Position numbers and translations under genes: made by a program. Shown piece by piece: positions 46,125 through 54,378 of a stretch of DNA of 64,000 nucleotides (the stretch's first letter is position 1; every line of letters begins with the position of its first letter). Source of the DNA: Parundibacterium terreum (lineage in GTDB: Bacteria; Pseudomonadota; Gammaproteobacteria; Burkholderiales; Burkholderiaceae_D). The notes beneath the pieces were generated by a model that was not told the DNA's origin, made no database searches, and saw only the letters and a program-made list of their open reading frames with translations. The stretch spans positions 434,001 through 498,000 of the forward strand of contig NZ_BMED01000005.1 of assembly GCF_014636315.1 (NCBI RefSeq). Direction: 5' to 3'.

Positions 46125-47987
46125 TTAAAAAGCGAAACAACTGCAGCCCAGCGCACCCCAGAAACCGGCAAACTCCGAGACCGGTACCGAAGAGCGCCTA
46201 GCCTTGTCATGCGAGTGTCCATGCACACCGCATGAACCTATGCACTGGTGCGGCAGCATGGTTTTTTGCTGCTGCTTTTGCTGGCCGCTGACAGCCCTGT
46301 AGTGACCGGGCACCTTGGCAACCGGAGACCAGTCTGGCAGCACCGGAATCGGTGGCGGCGCCAGCGGTGTGAATTCTGCTGCGCCGTAGACGATCCTGCC
46401 GTCCACCATCGTCAATACCGATTCAATGGACTTGATGCTGTCTTCATCCACGCTGAAATAATCTGCGGACAACACAGCCAGGTCTGCCAATTGGCCGGCC
46501 TTGATCTGGCCTTTCTTGCCTTGCTCATTGGAGAACCAGCTACTGCCGGTAGTCCACAATTCCAGCGCGGTATCGCGTGACAATCTGGCTGCCTGCTCGG
46601 CGATCCGCATGCCGCCTACCGTGCGGCCCGACACCAGCCAGTAAAGCGCCGTCCATGGGTTGTAGCTGGCGACGCGGGTGGCGTCGGTGCCGGCGCCCAC
46701 AGGCACTCCCATGTCCAGCATGCGGGCGATGGGTGGCGTGGCTTTGGCTGCATCGGCGCCATAGCGCTCGACGAAATATTCTCCCTGGAAAGCCATCCTG
46801 TGCTGGATCGCTATGCCGCCGCCCAGTTCGCGCACACGTTCTATGTTGCGCGGTGAAATGGTTTCCGCATGGTCAAACATCCAGTGCAGGCCGTCGAAAG
46901 GAATGTCCCGGTTCACTTTTTCAAACACATCCAGCATGCGGTCTATCGACTCATCATAGGTGGCGTGCAGCCGGAACGGCCAGCGCTGGCTGACCAGGTG
47001 GCGCACCACCTTTTCCAGTTCATCTTCCATGCCTGCAGCCAGATCGGGGCGCGGTTCCAGGAAGTCTTCAAAGTCGGCAGCAGAAAACACCAGCATTTCG
47101 CCTGCGCCGTTATGACGGTAGAAATCGCTGCCATCGCCGGGCTTGACCATTTTCGTCCACCTCTGGAAGTCCTCCAGCTCTTGCCCCTTTTTCTGGGTGA
47201 ACAGGTTATAGGCAATACGTACCGTCAATTGGTTTTCCCGTGCCAGCTGATCGATGATCTGGTAATCCTCAGGATAATTCTGGAAGCCGCCGCCGGCGTC
47301 GATGGCGCTGGTCAGGCCCAGCCGATTCAGTTCGCGCATGAACTGGCGGGTGGAGTTGACTTGCAGTTCAAGCGGCAATGACGGTCCTTTGGCCAGGGTG
47401 GCATACAAGATCATGGCATTCGGGCGGGCGATCAGCATGCCGGTGGGATTGCCGGAGGCATCGCGCTGGATTTCGCCGCCGGGTGGGTTGGGCGTGTCTT
47501 TTGTATAGCCTACTGCGGCCAATGCCGCACGGTTGAGCAGGGCGCGGTCATACAGGTGCAGGATGAAGACCGGGGTGTCGGGTGCTGCGGCATTGATCTC
47601 GTCCAGGGTCGGCAGACGTTTCTCTGCGAACTGGAATTCCGTCCATCCGCCCACCACGCGTACCCATTGTGGATGCGGCGTGCGCAGCGCTTGTTCCTTC
47701 AGCATGCGCAAGGCATCGGCTAGCGATGGAACGCCTTCCCAGCGCAGTTCCAGGTTGTAATTCAGGCCGCCGCGGATCAGGTGGATGTGAGAATCGTTCA
47801 GGCCAGGAATGGCAGTGCGTCCTTGCAGGTCGACCATCTTGGTTGTGCTTGCCTGGTGTTGCTGCATTTCTTCCATGTTGCCGACTGCCAGGAATTTGCC
47901 ATCCTTGATGGCGACTGCGCTGGCCAGTGGTTGTTGCCGGTTGACCGTGTGGATGCGGCCGTTAAAGAGTATGGTGTCTGCGCTCAT
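46125..47987 (-). CDS. Amidohydrolase family protein (YtcJ-like)
   Basis: 620 residues from the ATG at 47987 (AGGAG upstream). Metal-dependent amidohydrolase: composite beta-domain start DTILFNGRIHTVNR, metal-binding GLNDSHIHLIRGGLN, later LHATYDES and WMFDHAET with further His ligands, and GAGTDATRVASYNPW with the catalytic Asp. The last 50 residues form a Cys/His-rich tail (CIGSCGVHGHSHDK, GALGCSCFAF) outside the usual fold. Substrate unknown. It is followed closely by the XapX, DoxX and DUF1275 genes. Confidence 0.88.
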   Translation of the reverse strand: MSADTILFNGRIHTVNRQQPLASAVAIKDGKFLAVGNMEEMQQHQASTTKMVDLQGRTAIPGLNDSHIHLIRGGLNYNLELRWEGVPSLADALRMLKEQALRTPHPQWVRVVGGWTEFQFAEKRLPTLDEINAAAPDTPVFILHLYDRALLNRAALAAVGYTKDTPNPPGGEIQRDASGNPTGMLIARPNAMILYATLAKGPSLPLELQVNSTRQFMRELNRLGLTSAIDAGGGFQNYPEDYQIIDQLARENQLTVRIAYNLFTQKKGQELEDFQRWTKMVKPGDGSDFYRHNGAGEMLVFSAADFEDFLEPRPDLAAGMEDELEKVVRHLVSQRWPFRLHATYDESIDRMLDVFEKVNRDIPFDGLHWMFDHAETISPRNIERVRELGGGIAIQHRMAFQGEYFVERYGADAAKATPPIARMLDMGVPVGAGTDATRVASYNPWTALYWLVSGRTVGGMRIAEQAARLSRDTALELWTTGSSWFSNEQGKKGQIKAGQLADLAVLSADYFSVDEDSIKSIESVLTMVDGRIVYGAAEFTPLAPPPIPVLPDWSPVAKVPGHYRAVSGQQKQQQKTMLPHQCIGSCGVHGHSHDKARRSSVPVSEFAGFWGALGCSCFAF

Positions 47988-48035
47988 GTTTGCTCCTGCT
48001 TTTTCTTTAAGTGGCAATAAGTGGCAATTTAAATA

Positions 48036-48110
48036 CATGGATAAGCAGTCCCTGCCTGCTTATCCATGAACTCGGATGGTTCAGTGTGGCCCGCAATGTA
48101 TTGCGGGCCA
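48036..48110. other. Two perfect hairpins between isochorismatase-like and amidohydrolase genes
   Basis: CATGGATAAGCAG pairs with CTGCTTATCCATG (13 bp, 48036-48068), and TGGCCCGCAA with TTGCGGGCCA (10 bp, 48087-48110). Neither has a good U-run on the minus strand. Just beside them GTGGCAAT occurs twice (48011-48028). They may be an mRNA processing or stabilising site within the operon, or a weak attenuator. Confidence 0.6.
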
Positions 48111-48126
48111 TTTCATGGAAATAATG

Positions 48127-48780
48127 CTAGTGGCCTTCGCTCGCATTGAACATGGATTTTGCGTAGATTAGGCCCAGGCCGTAGCCGCCGCCATTGGTGA
48201 TTGCGGTTGCGACTGTTTCATTATAGGTTTCGCCGCGCGCCCAGTCGCGTTGCAGTTCCAGCAGGTATTGCAGCGAAGTCATGGGGCGGGCGCCCGCTTG
48301 TATCATGCGTTCCATCGCGCGTTGATGGGCTTCGTCCGATACGTCGCCGCTGGCGTCTGCAATCACATACACTTCAAAGCCCTGATCCAGAGCAGAGAGT
48401 GCTGGGCCGACGATGCATACCGATGTCCACAGGCCGGCCAGTACGATCTTGTCTTTGCCTATGGCGTTGACGCGGTCGGCGATGCGGCTGTCTTCCCAGG
48501 TGTTCATCGTGGTACGGTCGATTACGGTTTCATTCGGGAATACGGACTTGATTTCGTCGAACATGGGGCCGGAGAAGGACTTTTCTGCCACGGTAGTCAG
48601 TATCGTGGAAACCTTGAACTCTTTCGCTGCCTTGGCAACCAGTGCTGCATTATTGCGCAGCAAGACCGGATCTATGGACTTGGTGGCGAAAGACATCTGG
48701 GACTGATGGTCAATCATGATCAGTGTGTGGTTGCTGCCGTCGAGCAAAGTTTTGCCTGGTTGTGCTTTTGCGATTGCCAT
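48127..48780 (-). CDS. Isochorismatase-family cysteine hydrolase
   Basis: 217 residues. The triad Asp is D24 in LIMIDHQSQM and the Cys is C122 in GLWTSVCIVGPALSAL; the matching Lys is likely in KDKIVL or the AEKS segment. YcaC-like hydrolases of this group act on small amides or related compounds; the substrate is unknown. First gene of the minus-strand run to 44646, with a duplicated operator-like block about 200 bases upstream. Confidence 0.88.
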   Translation of the reverse strand: MAIAKAQPGKTLLDGSNHTLIMIDHQSQMSFATKSIDPVLLRNNAALVAKAAKEFKVSTILTTVAEKSFSGPMFDEIKSVFPNETVIDRTTMNTWEDSRIADRVNAIGKDKIVLAGLWTSVCIVGPALSALDQGFEVYVIADASGDVSDEAHQRAMERMIQAGARPMTSLQYLLELQRDWARGETYNETVATAITNGGGYGLGLIYAKSMFNASEGH

Positions 48781-48982
48781 GTTGTTCTCCTTGAGTTTAA
48801 CGAAGTAGGTAAAAGTTTAATTTTCGGATGCAGCGTTATTGCCTGATAAATATCGTTTTCTTGCCTTTAGTCAATTCAATTGCAATATTTTCGAAGTTTG
48901 TATTGCGGACAAAAAATTTCGTTTCTCTGGCTAATTTGTTTGTCTTGAGCTGATGTGTGTAGTATGTACGTATAATTTAAGA

Positions 48983-49026
48983 AAGAAAAACGGAAAATTT
49001 ACGGATTTATTATCGAAATTATCGAA
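48983..49026. promoter_or_regulatory. Operator-like block, copy 1 (upstream of hydrolase gene)
   Basis: A 44-bp block that matches 51061-51104 at 39 positions: the first 20 bases are identical, then 13 and 6 more in register around short mismatches. It ends in TATCGAAATTATCGAA, whose first 14 bases recur inverted at 50944-50957. AT-rich DNA alone does not explain a 20-base identity including ACGG. Confidence 0.6.
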
Positions 49027-49284
49027 AATTAAAATAATAAGAAAAAATACACTCCAGGAATAGAGAAATTGGTAAGGGAAATCGCTGGCGACATGCTTGA
49101 GTGTTGCAGCGTTGTTGCCTGTGGTCTTGGATGATCGGGCGCTTTTGCTGTGGCGCGCAGGCTGGTCAGTGACGCGCGCAGCGCAAACCTTAGAGGGTAA
49201 GGGGTAGGCGGCAGCACGAACAGGTGTGCCTTAAAAATCGCTTTGTGCTTTTTGAAGGGGGGTATTTCGGAAGGGGGGAATGAC

Positions 49285-49311
49285 AAAGGGATGCTCAGAG
49301 AGCATCCCTTT
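49285..49311 (-). terminator. Hairpin at the 3' end of azoR
   Basis: AAAGGGATGCTC/GAGCATCCCTTT, 12 bp with a 3-base loop, 45 bases past the azoR stop. The following T-stretch is weak on the minus strand (TTTGTC) and somewhat better on the plus strand. Confidence 0.55.
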
Positions 49312-49356
49312 GTTTATTGCGATATTGCTGATACTGGCGTGTTGCCAGTCTTGCGC

Positions 49357-49971
49357 TTAAGCAGCCAGCAAATCACCGATCGCAGTGCGCGATGCCAATA
49401 CTGCTTTGGCCGTGGCTTCTTCGCCCATTCCTACGCCTTCGGTGTGGATGAACTGGATGTCGGTGATGCCCAGGAAGCCCAATACTGCGCGCAGATAGGT
49501 TTCATGGAAGTCCATGCCTTTGGCTGGGCCTTCGCTATATACGCCGCCGCGGGAGGTGAAGATATAGACTTTCTTGCCTGTGACCAGTCCGACTGGACCG
49601 GTTTCTGTGTATTTGAATGTCAGGCCTACGCGCGCAACGTGGTCTATCCATGCTTTCAATGTAGAGCTGACGGAGAAATTGTACATTGGCGAGCCGATGA
49701 CGATGACGTCAGATTCCAGCAGCTGGGCTACCAGGTTGTCGGACAGCGCTACGGTAGCAGCCTGCTCAGGCGTGCGCTTGTCGGCTGGTGTAAAAAAGGC
49801 GCCCATCATTTGCTCGGTCAGGTGAGGCACAGGATTTTTCGCCAGGTCCAGTTCGCTGATGGTGTCGGATGGGTGGGTCGCTTGCCAGCGGTTCAGAAAT
49901 TCGCCGGTCAGTTGGCGGGACAGGGAGCCATTGCCGCGAACGCTGCTGTTGATATGGAGAAGTTTAGACAT
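49357..49971 (-). CDS. azoR: FMN-dependent NADH-azoreductase
   Basis: 204 residues, flavodoxin-like fold. The phosphate-binding start is LLHINSSVRGNGSLSRQL, the FMN segment GSPMYNFSVSSTLKAWIDHV, and SRGGVYSEG the second flavin loop. It reduces quinones and azo dyes by two electrons with NADH; a quinone-detoxifying role is usual. AAGG precedes the ATG. A terminator upstream separates it from the pirin gene, so it has its own promoter. Confidence 0.94.
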   Translation of the reverse strand: MSKLLHINSSVRGNGSLSRQLTGEFLNRWQATHPSDTISELDLAKNPVPHLTEQMMGAFFTPADKRTPEQAATVALSDNLVAQLLESDVIVIGSPMYNFSVSSTLKAWIDHVARVGLTFKYTETGPVGLVTGKKVYIFTSRGGVYSEGPAKGMDFHETYLRAVLGFLGITDIQFIHTEGVGMGEEATAKAVLASRTAIGDLLAA

Positions 49972-50090
49972 GATGTAATCCTTAGGTTAAATGCTGCTTT
50001 GCGGTTTTATGCAAGGCGTTGAATCGGGTGCAGCTAATTTTGCGTGTAACTAATTGGAGAGGTAATTCAATTTGGCCGAATCGCGCGACG

Positions 50091-50124
50091 AAAAGCGCAT
50101 CACACTGCTAAGAGTGCAATGCGC
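50091..50124 (-). terminator. Terminator downstream of the pirin gene
   Basis: On the minus strand GCGCAT-TG-CACT pairs with AGTG-TG-ATGCGC (two mismatched positions) and is followed by TTTTC. An outer GAATCGCGC/GCGCGATTC pairing encloses it. Confidence 0.75.
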
Positions 50125-50136
50125 GATTCGCTGCGA

Positions 50137-50838
50137 TCAGTAAGGCAGATCGAACAGCAGGACTTCTGCCGCTTCAGCCTGCTTTAGGCTCACCAGGTTT
50201 TCCTTGGTGATTTTCAGTGCGTCGCCGCCGGTGAGGGCAATGCCATTGACTTCGACCTTGCCGCGTATGACGTGTACATAGGCGGTACGGCCGTTTGTCA
50301 GTGCATGCTCCAGTTGATCCGCTCCATTCAGTATCGATGCGTAGATGCTGGCATCCTGGTGTATCAATACCGATCCTTCACGGCCATCGGACGAGGCGAT
50401 CAGCCGCAGCTGGCCTTGTTTTGTTTCCGGTGCGAAGTGCTTTTCCTCGTAGCTGGGAGGAATGCCCTGTACATTCGGCTGTATCCAGATCTGCAGGAAA
50501 TGCAGGCCTTCGGTGGCCGAGTGATTGAATTCACTGTGGCGCACGCCGGTGCCGGCACTCATGCGCTGTACATCGCCGTAATGCAATACTGAGCCGGTGC
50601 CCATGCTGTCCTTGTGTTCCAGCGCGCCGTCCAGCACGTAGGAGATGATCTCCATATCGCGGTGGCCGTGAGTGCCGAAACCGCGGCTGGATTCCACGCG
50701 ATCTTCATTGATCACCAGCAGTGGGCCGAAACCTGTATGCAAGGGGTCGTGGTAGTGGCCAAATGAAAAGCTGTGATTGGAATTCAGCCATCCGTGATTG
50801 GCGATGCCGCGTTCTGTGCTTTTGCGAACTTCTAACAT
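50137..50838 (-). CDS. Pirin family protein (YhaK-type)
   Basis: 233 residues from the ATG at 50838, which has GGAGAG upstream; an earlier in-frame start at 50856 lies before it. Bicupin: NHSFSFGHYHDP, metal ligands in GFGTHGHRDMEIISYVLDG and GTGVRHSEFNHS. Pirins of this type bind iron or nickel and some are quercetin 2,3-dioxygenases. It is divergent from the LysR gene; the 14-bp repeat core lies about 105 bases upstream. Confidence 0.92.
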   Translation of the reverse strand: MLEVRKSTERGIANHGWLNSNHSFSFGHYHDPLHTGFGPLLVINEDRVESSRGFGTHGHRDMEIISYVLDGALEHKDSMGTGSVLHYGDVQRMSAGTGVRHSEFNHSATEGLHFLQIWIQPNVQGIPPSYEEKHFAPETKQGQLRLIASSDGREGSVLIHQDASIYASILNGADQLEHALTNGRTAYVHVIRGKVEVNGIALTGGDALKITKENLVSLKQAEAAEVLLFDLPY

Positions 50839-50943
50839 GATGCTCTCCATTCTCACTGTGCCTGGGCGAAATGCCTTGGGCCATCTGGTTTAATTGCTTT
50901 AAAGAAAATATTGCCTTGCAAGCGAGCCGATATCGGTAATGTG

Positions 50944-50957
50944 CGATAATTTCGATA
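50944..50957. promoter_or_regulatory. Operator-like core, inverted copy
   Basis: CGATAATTTCGATA is the exact reverse complement of the 14 bases at 49011-49024. It lies in the 265-bp gap between the divergent pirin and lysR genes. Confidence 0.55.
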
Positions 50958-51060
50958 GTCGATTGCGTTGATGTTTTCTACTCTTGCCAAATCCCTTGTT
51001 TTGCTAGGTATTTGCTGTTGTTTGCATCAATGGATCGAAGTATGCACGTATTTCATTGTC

Positions 51061-51104
51061 AAGAAAAACGGAAAATTTACCCTTTTATTATCGAAAAAAT
51101 CGAA
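51061..51104. promoter_or_regulatory. Operator-like block, copy 2 (abuts the LysR start)
   Basis: It matches 48983-49026 at 39 of 44 positions. Its last base is the A of the LysR ATG, so the block covers the ribosome-binding region of the regulator gene. A protein bound there would block initiation, the expected position for autorepression. Confidence 0.6.
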
Positions 51105-52030
51105 TGCTACGAATAAGCCTGGATGCCCTGCAAATCCTCGATGCGATAGACCGGCGCGGCTCTTTTTCTGCCGCCGGCAATGAATTGCACCGGGTGCCAT
51201 CGACGATTTCCTATACCGTTTCCAAGCTGGAGGATGATCTTGGGGTGCAGGTATTTGATAGAAACGGCCCCAAGGTCAGCCTGACGCGCGCCGGGCAGGA
51301 GCTGTTGAAGGAGGGGCGTTACCTGCTAAAGGCGGCGGAAGACCTGGAGCATCGCGTCCGGCGGGTAGCATCAGGCTGGGAAACCGAGCTGGGCCTGGGC
51401 ATGGATTCGCTGTTTTCACCGATCTCGCTGCTGGAGGATATTCGAGCTTTCTACACGGTAGCCGATCGTACCCGCCTGAAAATAGGCCAGGACGCGATAT
51501 CCGGCACCTGGGAGGCCTTGCTGGACAGGCGCGTAGATCTGCTGATTGGTGCTGTAGGTGAAGGGCCTTCCGGCGGCGGCTATAACGCAGTCCCCCTGGG
51601 TAAAATCCCATTTTTGTTTGCAGTGGCGCCCAGCCATCCTTTGGCGGCGATAGACCGGCCTTTGACCAAGGCAGACCTGCATCCTTATCGTGCGATTGCC
51701 GTTGGCGATTCTGCGCGTACCTTGCGGCCCCGCACGGTAGGCCTGTTATTCGGCCAGGATGCGCTGACCATTCCTGATATGCGCAGTAAATATTTGTTTC
51801 AACTGGCCGGGCTAGGCTTTGGCTTTTTGCCCGAGCCTTGCGCGCGCGCTGCATTGGCAGCGGGCAGCCTGATCCAGAAGCTGGTGGAGGAGCCGCGTAC
51901 CGATGAGCCTGTATTCCTGGCCTGGCGTACTGGCGAGAATGGCGCGGCCTTGAGCTGGTGGATCAGCCGCATGCGCCAGCCGGGCGTGCTGGAACAACTG
52001 GCGCAATCCGTGCCTGGCGCTGTGCTCTGA
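51104..52030 (+). CDS. LysR family transcriptional regulator
   Basis: 308 residues from the ATG at 51104. Winged HTH: LDALQILDAIDRRGSFSAAGNELHRVPSTISYTVSKLEDDLGVQVF, then the effector domain (about 90-295, FLFAVAPSHPLAAIDRPL). The frame extends upstream to a TTG at 51056, but those codons lie in the repeat block and are not LysR-like. Divergent from pirin. No Shine-Dalgarno is obvious, since the block occupies that position. The shared block makes it the likely regulator of pirin and the hydrolase operon. Confidence 0.91.
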   Translation: MLRISLDALQILDAIDRRGSFSAAGNELHRVPSTISYTVSKLEDDLGVQVFDRNGPKVSLTRAGQELLKEGRYLLKAAEDLEHRVRRVASGWETELGLGMDSLFSPISLLEDIRAFYTVADRTRLKIGQDAISGTWEALLDRRVDLLIGAVGEGPSGGGYNAVPLGKIPFLFAVAPSHPLAAIDRPLTKADLHPYRAIAVGDSARTLRPRTVGLLFGQDALTIPDMRSKYLFQLAGLGFGFLPEPCARAALAAGSLIQKLVEEPRTDEPVFLAWRTGENGAALSWWISRMRQPGVLEQLAQSVPGAVL

Positions 52031-52218
52031 ATTTTGACTTTTGATTTTTACATATTGATACGTATGGTACGTAGCCGTACATAAATCCTCCCCAGCTTCG
52101 GTACAATGCGGCTGCAATATGGAACTGTTCCGGTGGCAGAACTGTCTTTAGCTGCACTACTGTGGCAAACTGCGTGCTGCTTTGAACCATGAATAAAAAA
52201 ACAGGATAAAAACAGGTA

Positions 52219-53475
52219 ATGAAAAATCTGCCTTTTGAATGGCTGGTAGGCTTGCGGTACACGCGGGCAGGGCGACGCAGCGGTCGCAATAGTTTCATCT
52301 CCTTTATCTCACTGATCTCGATGGCGGGCATCTCGCTGGGTGTTGCAGCGCTGATCGTCGTGCTGTCGGTGATGAATGGCTTCCAAAAGGAAGTGCGGGA
52401 CCGCATGCTGTCGGTGTTGTCGCACATAGAAATCTCGGATGGCTCGGGCTCCATGCAGAACTGGCAGGAAGTGGCTCTGCAGGCCAAGAAGCATCCAGAG
52501 GTCAGGGGATCTGCGCCCTACGTGGAGGCCCAATCCATCATGCTGCACGACGAGGCGATGCGCGGCGTGGTCCTGCGTGGCGTGCTGCCGGATCAGGAGC
52601 CGAATGTCTCGGATGTATCCAAGAAGCTGGTTGCAGGTAAGTTTTCCGATCTGCGCGCCGGTGAGTTCAATATCGTGGTCGGCAAGGAGCTGGCGCGGCT
52701 GATGCACGTGAATGTCGGCAGCAAGGTGAATTTGCTGGTGCCGCAGGAACAGATGACGCCTTTTGGCGCCATACCGCGCCCGAAGACATTTACAGTAGTC
52801 GGCATATTCGAGGCTGGGCACTATGAGTTTGATTCGGGCCTGGCCTTTATCCAGATTGAAGATGCGGAAAAACTGATGCGCCTGACCGGGCCTTCCGGCT
52901 TGCGCCTGCGTATTGATGACATGCTCAAGGCGCCGCAGGTAGCGCGCGACCTGTCCAAGATGTTGCAGGGTAATCTGTATATCAGCAACTGGTCCGATAC
53001 CAACCGTATCTACTTTGCGGCGGTCAAGTCTGAAAAAACCATGATGTTCATTATCCTGACGCTGATCATTGCTGTGGCGGCCTTTAATCTGGTTTCCACG
53101 CTGGTGATGACAGTGACCGACAAGCAGGCAGACATCGCCATCCTGCGCACGCTGGGCGCATCGCCAAAATCGATCATGAAGATTTTCATGATACAAGGCG
53201 CGCTGGTCGGCTTGCTGGGCACCGGCCTTGGTGTCGGCGGCGGCGTGCTGGTGGCGCTGAATATCGATGTGATCGTGCCTTTCATTGAAAGGCTGCTGGG
53301 CATCCATTTCCTGGCAAAAGAAATTTATGTGATCAGTTCTCTGCCTTCCGATCTGCACTGGTCCGACGTTGGTTTCATTGGTGGCGTTGCGGTGGTGCTT
53401 GCCTTCCTGGCGACTATTTATCCTAGCTGGCGTGCTGCCCGCGTAAAACCTGCGGAGGCTCTGCGCTATGAGTGA
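52219..53475 (+). CDS. lolC: Lipoprotein-releasing ABC system permease (LolC/LolE type)
   Basis: 418 residues. An N-terminal helix ([23 protein letters not shown]) precedes a large periplasmic domain (about 45-270) and three further helices ([19 protein letters not shown] onward). The end reads [18 protein letters not shown], as in the family. It extracts lipoproteins from the inner membrane for LolA. Only one permease gene is present next to lolD, so it may act as a homodimer (LolF-like), unless a second gene lies elsewhere. It overlaps lolD by 8 bp. Confidence 0.92.
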   Translation: MKNLPFEWLVGLRYTRAGRRSGRNSFISFISLISMAGISLGVAALIVVLSVMNGFQKEVRDRMLSVLSHIEISDGSGSMQNWQEVALQAKKHPEVRGSAPYVEAQSIMLHDEAMRGVVLRGVLPDQEPNVSDVSKKLVAGKFSDLRAGEFNIVVGKELARLMHVNVGSKVNLLVPQEQMTPFGAIPRPKTFTVVGIFEAGHYEFDSGLAFIQIEDAEKLMRLTGPSGLRLRIDDMLKAPQVARDLSKMLQGNLYISNWSDTNRIYFAAVKSEKTMMFIILTLIIAVAAFNLVSTLVMTVTDKQADIAILRTLGASPKSIMKIFMIQGALVGLLGTGLGVGGGVLVALNIDVIVPFIERLLGIHFLAKEIYVISSLPSDLHWSDVGFIGGVAVVLAFLATIYPSWRAARVKPAEALRYE

Positions 53476-54151
53476 TCTGGTTCTTTCATGTAGTGACCTT
53501 GGCAAAACATTTACCCAGGGTTCCTATTCGGTCAAGGTATTGAGCGGGATTGATCTCGCCGTCAACAAGGGTGAACGTCTGGCGATCATCGGCGCCTCCG
53601 GCTCCGGAAAATCCACGCTACTGCATTTGCTGGGCGGCCTGGATACGCCGACAACCGGTAATGTAGTGTTGAAGGACAAGGACTTTGCCAGCCTGAATGA
53701 GGCTGAGCGTGGCGATTTGCGCAATTATTCACTTGGCTTTGTTTATCAGTTCCACCATTTGCTGCCGGAATTTTCTGCGCTGGATAATGTGGCGATGCCT
53801 TTGATGATACGCCGGGTGCCGCGCAAGGAAGCGCAGGAAGCAGCGCAGGAAATATTGGCGAGGGTAGGTCTGGGACATCGTGTGATCCACGTACCCGGCG
53901 AACTCTCCGGTGGCGAGCGGCAAAGGGTGGCGCTGGCAAGGGCGCTGGTGACACAGCCTGCCTGTGTGCTGGCAGATGAGCCCACCGGCAACCTGGATCG
54001 GGGAACGGCACAGCAAATCTTCGACCTGATGCTGGAATTGTCGCGCACTCTGGGAACCGCCTTTGTGATCGTGACCCATGATGCAGAATTGGCCGGCCGC
54101 TGTGACCGTGTTTTGCGCCTGACCGATCAAGGTTTGCAAAAAACGGACTGA
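53468..54151 (+). CDS. lolD: Lipoprotein-releasing system ATP-binding protein
   Basis: 227 residues. Walker [11 protein letters not shown]-loop [11 protein letters not shown], signature [15 protein letters not shown], Walker [13 protein letters not shown]-loop VTHDAEL. The MacB/LolD branch is indicated by the [13 protein letters not shown] segment. It powers lipoprotein release with the permease encoded just upstream. A terminator follows. Confidence 0.95.
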   Translation: MSDLVLSCSDLGKTFTQGSYSVKVLSGIDLAVNKGERLAIIGASGSGKSTLLHLLGGLDTPTTGNVVLKDKDFASLNEAERGDLRNYSLGFVYQFHHLLPEFSALDNVAMPLMIRRVPRKEAQEAAQEILARVGLGHRVIHVPGELSGGERQRVALARALVTQPACVLADEPTGNLDRGTAQQIFDLMLELSRTLGTAFVIVTHDAELAGRCDRVLRLTDQGLQKTD

Positions 54152-54196
54152 TCCTTGCAGATTCGCGCGGATATTGCTATAAACATTGCCGCAAAC

Positions 54197-54233
54197 AAAA
54201 CCGCATGACTCTGCAAGGAGTTGTGCGGTTTTT
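54197..54233 (+). terminator. Rho-independent terminator after lolD
   Basis: AAAACCGCA/TGCGGTTTT outer stem with an inner GACTC/GAGTT pairing, ending in TTTTT. Confidence 0.88.
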
Positions 54234-54378
54234 CATTTCAAGCTTGGCAAAAGCACAAAAATGTTGGATATTGCTTGCTGTGTCACGAGAATAAGCCTGC
54301 TCTCTGGTTAGCTTATTGTCCCGACGATGGTAAACATGCTTTTTTAAAAGCGCACCTCTAATTTTTGATCGTATCTCC

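Larger units (their letters stand above)
48781..49356. other. Intergenic region upstream of the isochorismatase-like gene
   Basis: About 575 bases with no credible gene. The part 48880-49060 is very AT-rich and holds the repeat block at 48983-49026. The part 49200-49280 contains G-runs. A hairpin at 49285-49311 lies at the end of azoR. Nothing else was recognised. Confidence 0.5.
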
